From: Herbidospora galbida
GTDB taxonomy: Bacteria; Actinomycetota; Actinomycetes; Streptosporangiales; Streptosporangiaceae
Length of the DNA: 36,962 bases
Direction: 5' to 3'
NCBI RefSeq assembly: GCF_005233835.1
Contig: NZ_SZQA01000055.1
Coordinates: 1-36,962 of the forward strand
Shown one piece after another: positions 7,859 through 15,106 of the stretch (position 1 is the stretch's first letter; each line of letters starts with the position of its first letter). The notes under the pieces are model-generated. The model was given only the letters and a program-made list of their open reading frames with translations, ran no database searches and was not told the origin of the DNA. Both the position numbers and the translations under genes were made by a program.

Positions 7859-9724
7859 TCAGGTCCTTTCGGCGGACGCGCCGGTGAGCGACCACACGGG
7901 ACGCTCCTCCATGACGGCCTGCCTCTCGTACGGGTCGACGATGCGACGTCCGACGCGGGGCCCGTTGTTCCCGAGCGCCCGGATGGCGGAGATCACGATG
8001 AGCAGGATGACGCCGAACCAGATCAGGTTCATCGGCTTGGCGATGCGCTTGACCGTGGTCCAGAAGTCCGCCGTGTCCTGCCAGCCGTCGACGTTGTTGG
8101 TGGTGACCGCGGCCATGCCGGTCGCGCGGTCGGTGTCGAGCGCGCTGCGCCCGGCCCCGCCCAGGGTGTTGCCGACGACCTCGGTGCCCGTGGCCACCCC
8201 CAGCACGGAGACGCCGTGCAGGGTCGCCTGGTTGACGGTGTTGCCCGTCACCTCGGCCTCGGCGTTGCGCAGGTAGATCGCGGTCGGGACGTTGTTCACG
8301 ATGTTTCCGACGATCTTGGCGCCGGTGACGCCGTCGCGTACCGCGATGCCCTGGCTCCACTGGCCGCTGATCCGGTTGCCGGAGACCCGGACCCCGGTCG
8401 CGTCCTTGTTCACCACGATGCCCGTCTGCCCGCCGGTCACCTCGGTAGTCTGGACGGCCAGGTCGACGCCGCCCTGGATCTCGACGCCGTAGCGCTTGTT
8501 CTCCTTCGACCACGAGCTGGTCACCGAGCTGCCGCCGAAGCTCTGCAGCGACTCGCCCGAGGCCGACGGGCCGCGGGCCAGCGGCAGGCCGCTGAGGGTG
8601 AAGCCGTTGCCGCCGTTGCCGACCGCGCCCGAACCGGTGATCGTCACGTTCTGGGTGCCGCGCGAGAGCACGAACCCGTCGCCGCGCGAGCCGGTCACCG
8701 TGGTGTTCTCGATGGTGGCGTTGCGGGCGAACCGGTGCAGCAGCACCCCGTCGACCAGGCTCCCGGTCACCGTCACGTTGGCCATCCGGGTCTGGTTGGA
8801 TGCCGTGATGAAGATGCCGTAGGCGTTGCCCTTGATCGAGGTCTCGGTGATCTCCCCGGTGACGAGGTTCGCCTTCGGCAGCTTGTACGCCACCCTCTTC
8901 AGGCCCTTGCCGTCGTGGATCACCACCTGGTCGTCGTCGCCCATGCGCGGCACCAGGGCGCCGCCCGGGAGCAGCACCTTCTCGTCGGTGAGCGGCGGGG
9001 CCGGCGTGAGGTCGGCGTCGAGGGTGGTGCGGTCGCTGCCGGTCAGCGAGAGGCCGCCGGTCGAGCCGCTCCAGAACCCGAGGTACTCGACCTGCGCGTG
9101 GCTCATCCGCAGCTCGCCGCCGATCACCCGCACGTAGGCCCGGCCGTCGTTGACCCGGCTGTCGGCCGTGTTGATGTTCGGGTCCCAGCTGGTGAGGCGT
9201 ACCGGGTTCTGCGGGGAGCCGTTGATGCGGATGCTGGCGCCGAAGCCGACGATCGTGGCGAACGACCCCGGCTCGCTGCGCATCCGGATCACCAGCGGGC
9301 CGGTCGCGTTCTGCAGCACCAGCTTGGCGTTCGGGCCGACGAACAGGTTGATGCCGAGGATGTACGACCCGTCGTTCTGCTTCTGGAAGTACTCCCCGCC
9401 CAGCTTCTCCAGGTCGGCGACCCGGTAGGGCTCGCGGCGCGAGGGCAGCACCAGCGTCTGGCCGTTGGCCGAGCTGGAGATGTGCGGCTGCCGGGCCCGC
9501 TGCGCGTTGGGGCCGCCGCGGGCGATCGCCGACATGAGCGTCGCCCGCGTCTGCATGATCCGCAGGTCCTCCTGGTCGACCAGGTTCGACTGCTGCTTGG
9601 CGTCGGCGGCGGTCACGTCGTCGACCGCGGGCGTCGGGGCCGGCCTGTCGGCATAGGAGAGGTAGGCCCAGGTGCCAGCGCCCAGCAGGAGGAGCACGAA
9701 GAACGTGATCCAGGCCTTCTTCAT
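7859..9724 (-). CDS. AlgG-like parallel beta-helix protein, membrane anchored (paralogue B)
   Basis: A 621-residue protein. The ATG at 9724 overlaps the previous stop (ATGA). An N-terminal membrane segment (WITFFVLLLLGAGTWAYLSY) is followed by a conserved N-domain (LVDQEDLRIMQTRATL). A right-handed beta-helix of about ten PbH1-type coils occupies residues ~150-540, and a C-terminal transmembrane helix (NLIWFGVILLIVISAIRAL) leads to a short tail with VDPYERQAVMEERPVW. The order of coils resembles the mannuronan C5-epimerase AlgG: VEYLGFWSG, then DGVLLHRFARN, then GDGFVLSRGTQN. Where AlgG has DPHD, this protein has VLLHR (His about residue 330), so the His is kept and both Asp are missing. Likely role: binding or epimerising the uronic polymer outside the membrane. 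Confidence 0.87.
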   Translation of the reverse strand: MKKAWITFFVLLLLGAGTWAYLSYADRPAPTPAVDDVTAADAKQQSNLVDQEDLRIMQTRATLMSAIARGGPNAQRARQPHISSSANGQTLVLPSRREPYRVADLEKLGGEYFQKQNDGSYILGINLFVGPNAKLVLQNATGPLVIRMRSEPGSFATIVGFGASIRINGSPQNPVRLTSWDPNINTADSRVNDGRAYVRVIGGELRMSHAQVEYLGFWSGSTGGLSLTGSDRTTLDADLTPAPPLTDEKVLLPGGALVPRMGDDDQVVIHDGKGLKRVAYKLPKANLVTGEITETSIKGNAYGIFITASNQTRMANVTVTGSLVDGVLLHRFARNATIENTTVTGSRGDGFVLSRGTQNVTITGSGAVGNGGNGFTLSGLPLARGPSASGESLQSFGGSSVTSSWSKENKRYGVEIQGGVDLAVQTTEVTGGQTGIVVNKDATGVRVSGNRISGQWSQGIAVRDGVTGAKIVGNIVNNVPTAIYLRNAEAEVTGNTVNQATLHGVSVLGVATGTEVVGNTLGGAGRSALDTDRATGMAAVTTNNVDGWQDTADFWTTVKRIAKPMNLIWFGVILLIVISAIRALGNNGPRVGRRIVDPYERQAVMEERPVWSLTGASAERT

Positions 9725-11823
9725 CGCCCGCCTCCCACGGTGACCGTCGGGACGGCCGGCTGCGTCGGCCTGCTACGCCCGTTGAACCCGCTGCCGTTGG
9801 TGGCGGCCGCCGCGTTCGCCAGCGCCCAGGACGGGCGCTCCTCCATCGCCTTCTGGAGCTCGTACGGGTCGACGATGCCCTTGCGGCGCCGGTCCATGAT
9901 GCCGCGCGACCGGAGCGCGGAGACGAGGATCAGCAGGATCACGCCGGCCCAGATGACGTTCATCGGCTTGACGTACCGCTTGGCCTTGCTCCAGAAGGTC
10001 GAGGTGTCGACCCACCGCTCCTCGTCGTTGTTGTGGTCGTTCACGTCGCCGCTCGACCGGGCGGTGCTGACCGCGCTGGTGCCCGAGCCGACGATCGTGT
10101 TGCGGGCCACCTCCGAGCCGCCGGCCGCGCCGACGACCGTGACGCCGTGGGCGTTCACGTCCTTCACGGTAGTGATCTTGTTGCCGACCACCTGGCCGTT
10201 GGAGTCGCGCATGTAGACGCCGGTCGGGCCGCCGGTGATCGTGTTGCCCGAGACGTAGGCGTTGCGCACGCCGTCGCGCAGTGCGATGCCCTGGCGCTTC
10301 TGGCCGGTCAGCTTGTTGCCCGACAACTGCACGGCCTCGGCTCCGGCGCGGACCACGATGCCCATGTCGCCGCCGACGACCTCGCTGGTCTGCACGGCCT
10401 GGCGGATCCCGCCCATGACCTCGATGCCGTAGCGGCCGTTGCCCCGGGCCACGCTGTTGTTGACCGAGCTGTCGCCGTAGACCGCCAGCGACTCACCCGA
10501 GGCCGACGGGCCGTGAGCCAGCGCCCGGCCGTCGAGGGTGAAGCCGTTGCGCCCGTTGTTCTCCGCCAGGCAGTCGTTGACCTGGACCTTCTCGGTGGCC
10601 CGGGAGAGCACGAAGCCGTCGCCGCCGCTGCCGGTCACCTCGGTGTGCGAGATCGTCGCGTTCTTGGCGAACCGGTGCATGAACACGCCGTGGACGATGC
10701 TGTCGCGGATCTTGTTGTTGATGATCTGCGTCTGGTTCGAGCCCGACACGAACAGCCCGTAGGCGTCGCGGGTGATCACGCTGTTCTCGATCTTGCCGGT
10801 GACCAGCTCGTCGGCCGGCACGTGGGAAGCGGTGCCGGGTCCGATCGGGTAGGTCTCGACGTCGCCGTAGGTGCCGCCGCCCTGGTCCTTGGTGTTGTTC
10901 TCCAGGCGGTCGGCCTTGTCCTGGTGGCGCTGGGCCTTGGTGCGGTGCCGGTAGGTGGAGGACGGGCGCTCGGTGCCGGTCAGCGCGATGCCGCCGGTAC
11001 GGCCGCTCCAGAAGCCCAGGTCGGAGACCTGGCCGTACACCATGTTGAACTGGCCGCCGACGGCCCGGATGTAGGCCCGGCCGTCGGTGGTGTCCAGGTC
11101 GGGCTTGCTGGCCTTGACGTCCCAGCTGGTGATGCGGACCGGCTTGGTCGCGGTGCCCTTGATGTCGATGTTGCCGCCGAAGGTGATGATCGAGCTGAAC
11201 GACCCCGGGATGCTGCCCATCCGCAGCGTCATCGGGCCGCGCAGCTGGAGCGTCGCGCCGTCGGCCACGAAGACGTGGACGCCCAGCAGGTAGGACCCGT
11301 CGGTCATCAGCCGGACGTACTTGCCCTTCTCGACCGAGATCAGGTCCTTGAGCGTGTACGGCCGCTCGTCGTTGCGGGCCGGCAGCACCATCGTGCGGCC
11401 GAACGACGAGGAGAAGATCTGCGGCTGCTTGCGCTGGGCCGCCGCGATGCCGCCGGTCTGCAGCAGCGCCGTGAGCGCCGCCCGGGTCTGCAGGATGCGC
11501 TGGTCCTCCATGTCGACGAGCGCCGACTGCGACTCGGCGTCCTCGGGGGAGATCTTGATCAGCGGCTCGGGCTCGGAGCTCGGGATGCTCGGCGCGTCAC
11601 TCGGGACGGCCGCCGGCGCGGTCTCCTGAGCGGGCTCCCGGACCGGCTCCGCAGTGGGCTTCGTGCTCGGGATGGTGTTGGTCATCCCGGTGTCGGCCGA
11701 CGGCCGCGCACTCGCCGGGGGAGTCGGCGAGGGCGAGGGCGCGGCGGCGACGGGCGGTACGCCGATCGTGAGCGCGCCGAGCAGCAGGGCTCCGGCCGTC
11801 ACGATGGTCCTGTGTATGGCCAT
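9721..11823 (-). CDS. AlgG-like parallel beta-helix protein with signal peptide and C-terminal anchor (paralogue A)
   Basis: A 700-residue protein starting at ATG 11823, which shares one base with the glycosyltransferase stop (TGATG). Residues 1-28 are a signal peptide (TIVTAGALLLGALTIGVPPV, cleavage after AAA). A ~50-residue Pro/Ser/Thr/Glu-rich linker follows, then the same N-domain (LVDMEDQRILQTRAALTA), beta-helix, C-terminal helix (NVIWAGVILLILVSAL) and tail (VDPYELQKAMEERPSW) as the next gene, so the two arose by duplication. A hydrophilic insertion of ~50 residues (after TGTERPSSTYRHRTKAQRHQ) is absent from paralogue B. The AlgG-like segment reads HGVFMHRFAKN, with His about residue 383, and GDGFVLSRATEK. 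The C-terminal tail after the last helix is longer than in paralogue B. Confidence 0.87.
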   Translation of the reverse strand: MAIHRTIVTAGALLLGALTIGVPPVAAAPSPSPTPPASARPSADTGMTNTIPSTKPTAEPVREPAQETAPAAVPSDAPSIPSSEPEPLIKISPEDAESQSALVDMEDQRILQTRAALTALLQTGGIAAAQRKQPQIFSSSFGRTMVLPARNDERPYTLKDLISVEKGKYVRLMTDGSYLLGVHVFVADGATLQLRGPMTLRMGSIPGSFSSIITFGGNIDIKGTATKPVRITSWDVKASKPDLDTTDGRAYIRAVGGQFNMVYGQVSDLGFWSGRTGGIALTGTERPSSTYRHRTKAQRHQDKADRLENNTKDQGGGTYGDVETYPIGPGTASHVPADELVTGKIENSVITRDAYGLFVSGSNQTQIINNKIRDSIVHGVFMHRFAKNATISHTEVTGSGGDGFVLSRATEKVQVNDCLAENNGRNGFTLDGRALAHGPSASGESLAVYGDSSVNNSVARGNGRYGIEVMGGIRQAVQTSEVVGGDMGIVVRAGAEAVQLSGNKLTGQKRQGIALRDGVRNAYVSGNTITGGPTGVYMRDSNGQVVGNKITTVKDVNAHGVTVVGAAGGSEVARNTIVGSGTSAVSTARSSGDVNDHNNDEERWVDTSTFWSKAKRYVKPMNVIWAGVILLILVSALRSRGIMDRRRKGIVDPYELQKAMEERPSWALANAAAATNGSGFNGRSRPTQPAVPTVTVGGGR

Positions 11824-13088
11824 CAGGCCAGTCCCTGCAGCGTCGCGGCCGTCTGGCCCTCCGAACCCGCCTGGTCGGCCTTGCGGGTCAGCCAGCCCTG
11901 CTTGTTCATGGTGAGGAACGCGTAGAGCTTGATCGGCAGGGCGATTCCGATGATGACCAGGGTGGTCAGCGGCAGCAGCAGGATCTCTTGCGGGTGGCGC
12001 TTGAGGTGCGACCAGCCGCGGATGCCGCGGCCGATGAGCAGCCAGCCGACGCAGGTGCCGATGCCCCAGGGCGTCAGCTCCAGGCGGCTGAAGAACAGGT
12101 AGCCGAGCGTGACGCCCATGGTGACCGGGGTGAGCAGGATCTGCAGCACGGTGACCTTGGTGACCAGCGGCGTCTTCCACAGCCAGCCCTTCCACAGGGC
12201 GGTCAGGTAGCAGCGGTAGGAGTTGCGGCTCCAGCGGATGCGCTGCTTGAAGAAGGCCCGGAACGAGCTCGGGAACATCGAGATCGCCCGCGCCGACGAC
12301 TGGTGCACCGTCTTGTAACCGGAGGCCAGCACCAGCCAGGTGAGCCGCCCGTCGTCGCCGGCGATGCAGCGGCGGCCGAGGAAGAACTCGTTCTCCAGGT
12401 GGTGGACGACCGGCATGATCGCCGACCGGCGGTAGGCGGCGGTGCGGCCGGACAGGCAGGCCACGCCACCACGGCTGCCCATGGCGGGCACGTAGTCGTA
12501 GTAGCGCAGGTTCACCAGCCAGTCGGCGATGCGCCGCCAGACGCTGGTGGTGCGCTGGAACACGTTCTGCTGGGTGCCGACGCCACCGACCTGCGGGTCC
12601 TCGAACGGCATCTGCACGGCGTCGAGCAGGCCGGGCTCCCACCAGGTGTCGGAGTCGGCGAACACCACGATGTCGCCACGGGCGGCCCGGATGCCGACCC
12701 CCAGCGCCGACCGCTTGCCCGAGTGTTCGTAGACGAGCACGCGCAGCCGGGGGTCGTTGACCTCCCGCAGCTTCGCGTGACATTCGGTGTCCGCGACGTC
12801 GACGACGATGATCACTTCGCCCGGGTTCTGGGAGAGCCAGCTCCCGAGGCACCGGACCAGGATCTCGGCGTCCTCACGGAACGACGGCACCACGACCGAG
12901 ACGGACGCGCGGTAACCGTTGACGACGGGCTTGGCCAGCCGGGACAGCACGACCCGGTAGATCCAGAGACCCCAGACGAGCAGACCCGCCAAGCCGAGCG
13001 GGACGATGTCCCGCCAACTCCCGTTGGCGCTCGACCTCACCAGCCATTCATAGGCGGTGTCGAGCCAATTCGCAGAATCAGACCCCAC
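11823..13088 (-). CDS. Processive GT2 glycosyltransferase, hyaluronan/cellulose-synthase-like
   Basis: I chose GTG at 13088 as start because AGGAG lies 9 bp upstream; an in-frame ATG at 13130 has no ribosome binding site. The protein is 421 residues. Order: one N-terminal transmembrane helix (residues ~25-50), the GT-A catalytic domain, then three C-terminal hydrophobic segments. Hallmarks of processive GT2 synthases are all present: VVDVAD, the metal-binding DSD (about residues 145-147), LSGRTAAYRR, the catalytic-base motif GDDGRLT (about 244-250) and QRIRW (282-286). GDD plus LSGxxxxYRR resembles hyaluronan synthases more than cellulose synthases (TED). It should polymerise and extrude a beta-linked polysaccharide from UDP-sugars at the membrane. 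The coupled UDP-glucose dehydrogenase suggests that glucuronate is one of the monomers. Confidence 0.9.
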   Translation of the reverse strand: MGSDSANWLDTAYEWLVRSSANGSWRDIVPLGLAGLLVWGLWIYRVVLSRLAKPVVNGYRASVSVVVPSFREDAEILVRCLGSWLSQNPGEVIIVVDVADTECHAKLREVNDPRLRVLVYEHSGKRSALGVGIRAARGDIVVFADSDTWWEPGLLDAVQMPFEDPQVGGVGTQQNVFQRTTSVWRRIADWLVNLRYYDYVPAMGSRGGVACLSGRTAAYRRSAIMPVVHHLENEFFLGRRCIAGDDGRLTWLVLASGYKTVHQSSARAISMFPSSFRAFFKQRIRWSRNSYRCYLTALWKGWLWKTPLVTKVTVLQILLTPVTMGVTLGYLFFSRLELTPWGIGTCVGWLLIGRGIRGWSHLKRHPQEILLLPLTTLVIIGIALPIKLYAFLTMNKQGWLTRKADQAGSEGQTAATLQGLA

Positions 13089-13174
13089 GACCTTGTTCTC
13101 CTGAGCTTTTCCGCACGCGAAAGAATGCACCGAGTCGTTCCGGGAATCTCAGGGAATGAGATGACCGGCGGAGC

Positions 13175-13201
13175 ACACTATTTGTTCGGCTGAAACGTCA
13201 A
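13175..13201 (-). promoter_or_regulatory. Possible promoter of the exopolysaccharide operon
   Basis: On the minus strand, TTGACG (13201-13196) is followed after 15 bp by TAGTGT (13180-13175), about 87 bp before the glycosyltransferase start. The spacer is short and the call is tentative. Confidence 0.3.
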
Positions 13202-13918
13202 CTTCTGCATCGAAGTCGCTTTGAGTTCGGGCCCCCTATTGGGGGGTGAGCCCGACTGCCGAGCCGAGACGGCGGGCCCGGTGGCCGCGGGCCGGGGAAA
13301 AATCAGCGGATCTCACGCTGGTCCTCTCGCGTGGCATGGGAGGGAGAGAGTCGGGATCCGCGCCTGGCCGGCTGCGAAGAGTCACAGCTGGAACAGGTGC
13401 CACAGCAGTCCCGAGGTGTACCGTTCCATAAGCTAATTTCGGGATAAGTCGGGTGTCAACGGGCCTGTCGTTGAAACTTTTATCTGTGGGGACGGCGGGG
13501 CCTGAGGTAAACACGGTACGACGTGTGACTTTCCTGGTGGGAGGCGGTTGGGGCTCCAGGCTGGGGGTTTCCTGCACGCGTCCAGAGGATGGTTCTATGC
13601 AGCAGAATTCACGTGCATGTAACCAGCGCTCGGATAAATGCCGAAACATGATCGTTATCGAATCCGGGTAAACCTTCGGGCGCTTCTGTAGGTGATCACT
13701 TACTTCGGGTCCCGAAGGATGATCACGCGGGCGTGCGCACCGCGGGGGCTGGGCGCGCACACCCGCGTGATCGTGGGTGGGGCAGTTGGTCTTTGAGAGC
13801 TTACGGGGGGTTCGATGGGCTTTGTGGGGGTTTTGGGTCAGGGTAGTCGTACTACCTGAGAACTCCCTGGGTGGGGCGGCCGTTCGCGGGGGTCAGGGCG
13901 GGCCGTCCGGGGGCGTGC
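13202..13918. other. Gene-free stretch between exopolysaccharide operon and cell-wall hydrolase
   Basis: I see no convincing gene in these ~700 bp. Base composition is visibly lower in G+C than in the flanks, and open frames here have no family-like sequence or ribosome binding site. It holds two hairpins 3' of the hydrolase gene (13703-13717 and 13721-13772). It may also hold upstream control elements, or a long 5' leader, of the exopolysaccharide operon. Confidence 0.5.
13703..13772. terminator. Double hairpin, probable terminator of the hydrolase gene
   Basis: CTTCGGG-T-CCCGAAG (13703-13717) is followed by an 11-bp perfect inverted repeat, GATCACGCGGG (13721-13731) and CCCGCGTGATC (13762-13772), with a nested GTGCGC/GCGCGCAC stem. 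It lies ~150 bp beyond the hydrolase stop. There is no clear T-tract, so the terminator function is inferred from position. Confidence 0.55.
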
Positions 13919-14890
13919 TCAGAACATCGAGATGTGAACGTGGTCGTAGTGGTTGGCGGTGTTGCCGCCCCGGTTGCTCATGAAGCGCCAGCCGGTGCCG
14001 CTGTTGATGCGCTGGCGCCAGATGACGTACTTCACGCCGAGCTTGGTGCGGTTCTTCAGGGCCCACTCGGCCAGCTGGTCGCCGAGGAGCTTGGCCGCGC
14101 CGGTGGCCATCGCGCCGCCGGTCGTCATCATGAAGTCGCAGGCGCGGCCGAGCGGGTGCTCGCCCATCGTGTCGACGCGGAAGCAGCCGATCGAGTTGTT
14201 CAGCTTGAAGGCCGCCTTGGCCTCCTCGCGCATCAGCCGGGTGCGGGCGGTGATGTTGTCGGCGCCAGTAGGCAGCTGCGGGGCCCAGCCGCCGTTGGCC
14301 AGCTTGCCGGGGCCGATCGGGATCAGGTCGTCGAGCCGGTCCTTGATGTCATCGATCAGGTCCTCCGCCTCCACGCGGCGCTTCTCGATGTCTTTGGACT
14401 TCTTGTCGATCTCGGTGATCAGGGTCTTGGCCTCGGCCGCCGCCTGCGCCCGCGCCTGCTCCTTCTGCTTGTAGTTGCGCACGATCGCGGCCTGCTCGTT
14501 GCCGAGCTGCATCGCGAGCGGCGACATGCCCATGCCGGGCGGCAGCACGATCCCGCCGTTGCCGGGGATCGACTGGTAGCTGAGGCCGGCCAGCCGGGCC
14601 ATCTCGCGCTGGGCCGCCGCGAACTCGGCGTGCGCCTTGTCCAGCTTCGCCTGCGCGGCCTTGTGCGCCGTCTTCGCCTCGGCGAGGTCGTCGCGCGCCG
14701 CGTGATATTGGGCGATCAGCGAGTTGACCTTCTTCTCCAGGCTGGACAGCTGCTTGCGCAGTTTGTCGGCGTCGGGCTTGGGGGCCGCGACAGCGGGGCC
14801 GGGCACCAGCGCGGCGCAGAAAGCGGCCACCAGGGCCGCCACCGGAAGGAGGAACCACCGGTGGTTGCGACGGTGCGTCGTGGCGGGCAG
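13919..14890 (-). CDS. Secreted coiled-coil LAS-family peptidoglycan hydrolase, c-di-AMP riboswitch controlled
   Basis: About 323 residues. A signal peptide (WFLLPVAALVAAFCAALVPG, cleavage near AVAA|PKPD) is followed by a long coiled coil (~residues 30-170: LRKQLSSLEKKVNSLIAQYH, then a second helix rich in K/E/D). The C-terminal domain of ~110 residues has GCFRVDTMGEHPLGRACDFM and ANHYDHVHISM. The HxxxxxxD and HVH ligands are those of the LAS (VanY/lysostaphin) zinc peptidase fold, so it should cut peptidoglycan peptides. The architecture resembles RipA/CwlO-type wall hydrolases. The start is uncertain: no ATG, GTG or TTG in frame fits. The best-placed codon is CTG at 14890, downstream of AAGGAGAGGAG; a GTG nearer that site is out of frame. 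A c-di-AMP riboswitch lies directly upstream. Confidence 0.85.
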   Translation of the reverse strand: MPATTHRRNHRWFLLPVAALVAAFCAALVPGPAVAAPKPDADKLRKQLSSLEKKVNSLIAQYHAARDDLAEAKTAHKAAQAKLDKAHAEFAAAQREMARLAGLSYQSIPGNGGIVLPPGMGMSPLAMQLGNEQAAIVRNYKQKEQARAQAAAEAKTLITEIDKKSKDIEKRRVEAEDLIDDIKDRLDDLIPIGPGKLANGGWAPQLPTGADNITARTRLMREEAKAAFKLNNSIGCFRVDTMGEHPLGRACDFMMTTGGAMATGAAKLLGDQLAEWALKNRTKLGVKYVIWRQRINSGTGWRFMSNRGGNTANHYDHVHISMF

Positions 14891-14906
14891 CGCCCACTCC
14901 TCTCCT

Positions 14907-15043
14907 TGCGCCGGCCGGGTTAGCTGACGGATTCGGGCGGAGGAGCCCGGGCGCGCGATAGCGCCTACACCCCAGGTTCTGGTGGGTCCCCGGCTCCCGG
15001 GCGACACGCCCGGGATTAGGCAGTCCGCCGAGATCTCGGCGGG
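14907..15043 (-). ncRNA. c-di-AMP (ydaO/yuaA) riboswitch
   Basis: On the minus strand the leader shows the conserved blocks of this class as found in actinobacteria, in order: TAATCCCGGGCG, GGGAGCCGGGGACCCA, CCTGGGGTGTAGGC, CCGAATCCGTCAGCTAACCC and GGCCGGCG, then the ribosome binding site of the hydrolase gene. An 18-bp perfect palindrome (CCGCCGAGATCTCGGCGG, 15025-15042) sits at its 5' end. Known biology: this class turns cell-wall hydrolase genes off when c-di-AMP is high. Boundaries are approximate. A TACTAT hexamer at 15058-15053 may be the -10 element. Confidence 0.88.
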
Positions 15044-15106
15044 TTCGTGTGGATAGTAATGGTAAAGACGAGGCAAGTGCTACTTGAAGTTGCGACCATA
15101 CGGAGA

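Noticed and set aside
8216-10216. 666-codon plus-strand frame opposite the beta-helix genes
   Set aside because: Antisense shadow: the minus-strand frames show recognisable beta-helix repeats, signal and membrane segments, and this one does not.
9721-12852. Single 1043-codon minus frame covering glycosyltransferase and first beta-helix gene
   Set aside because: The part above 11823 is an off-frame reading of the glycosyltransferase. The true start is ATG 11823, followed directly by a signal peptide.
13236-13760. 174-codon minus-strand frame in the gap upstream of the exopolysaccharide operon
   Set aside because: It has no ribosome binding site, its composition does not look protein-like, and it runs through the hairpins. 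Judged non-coding.
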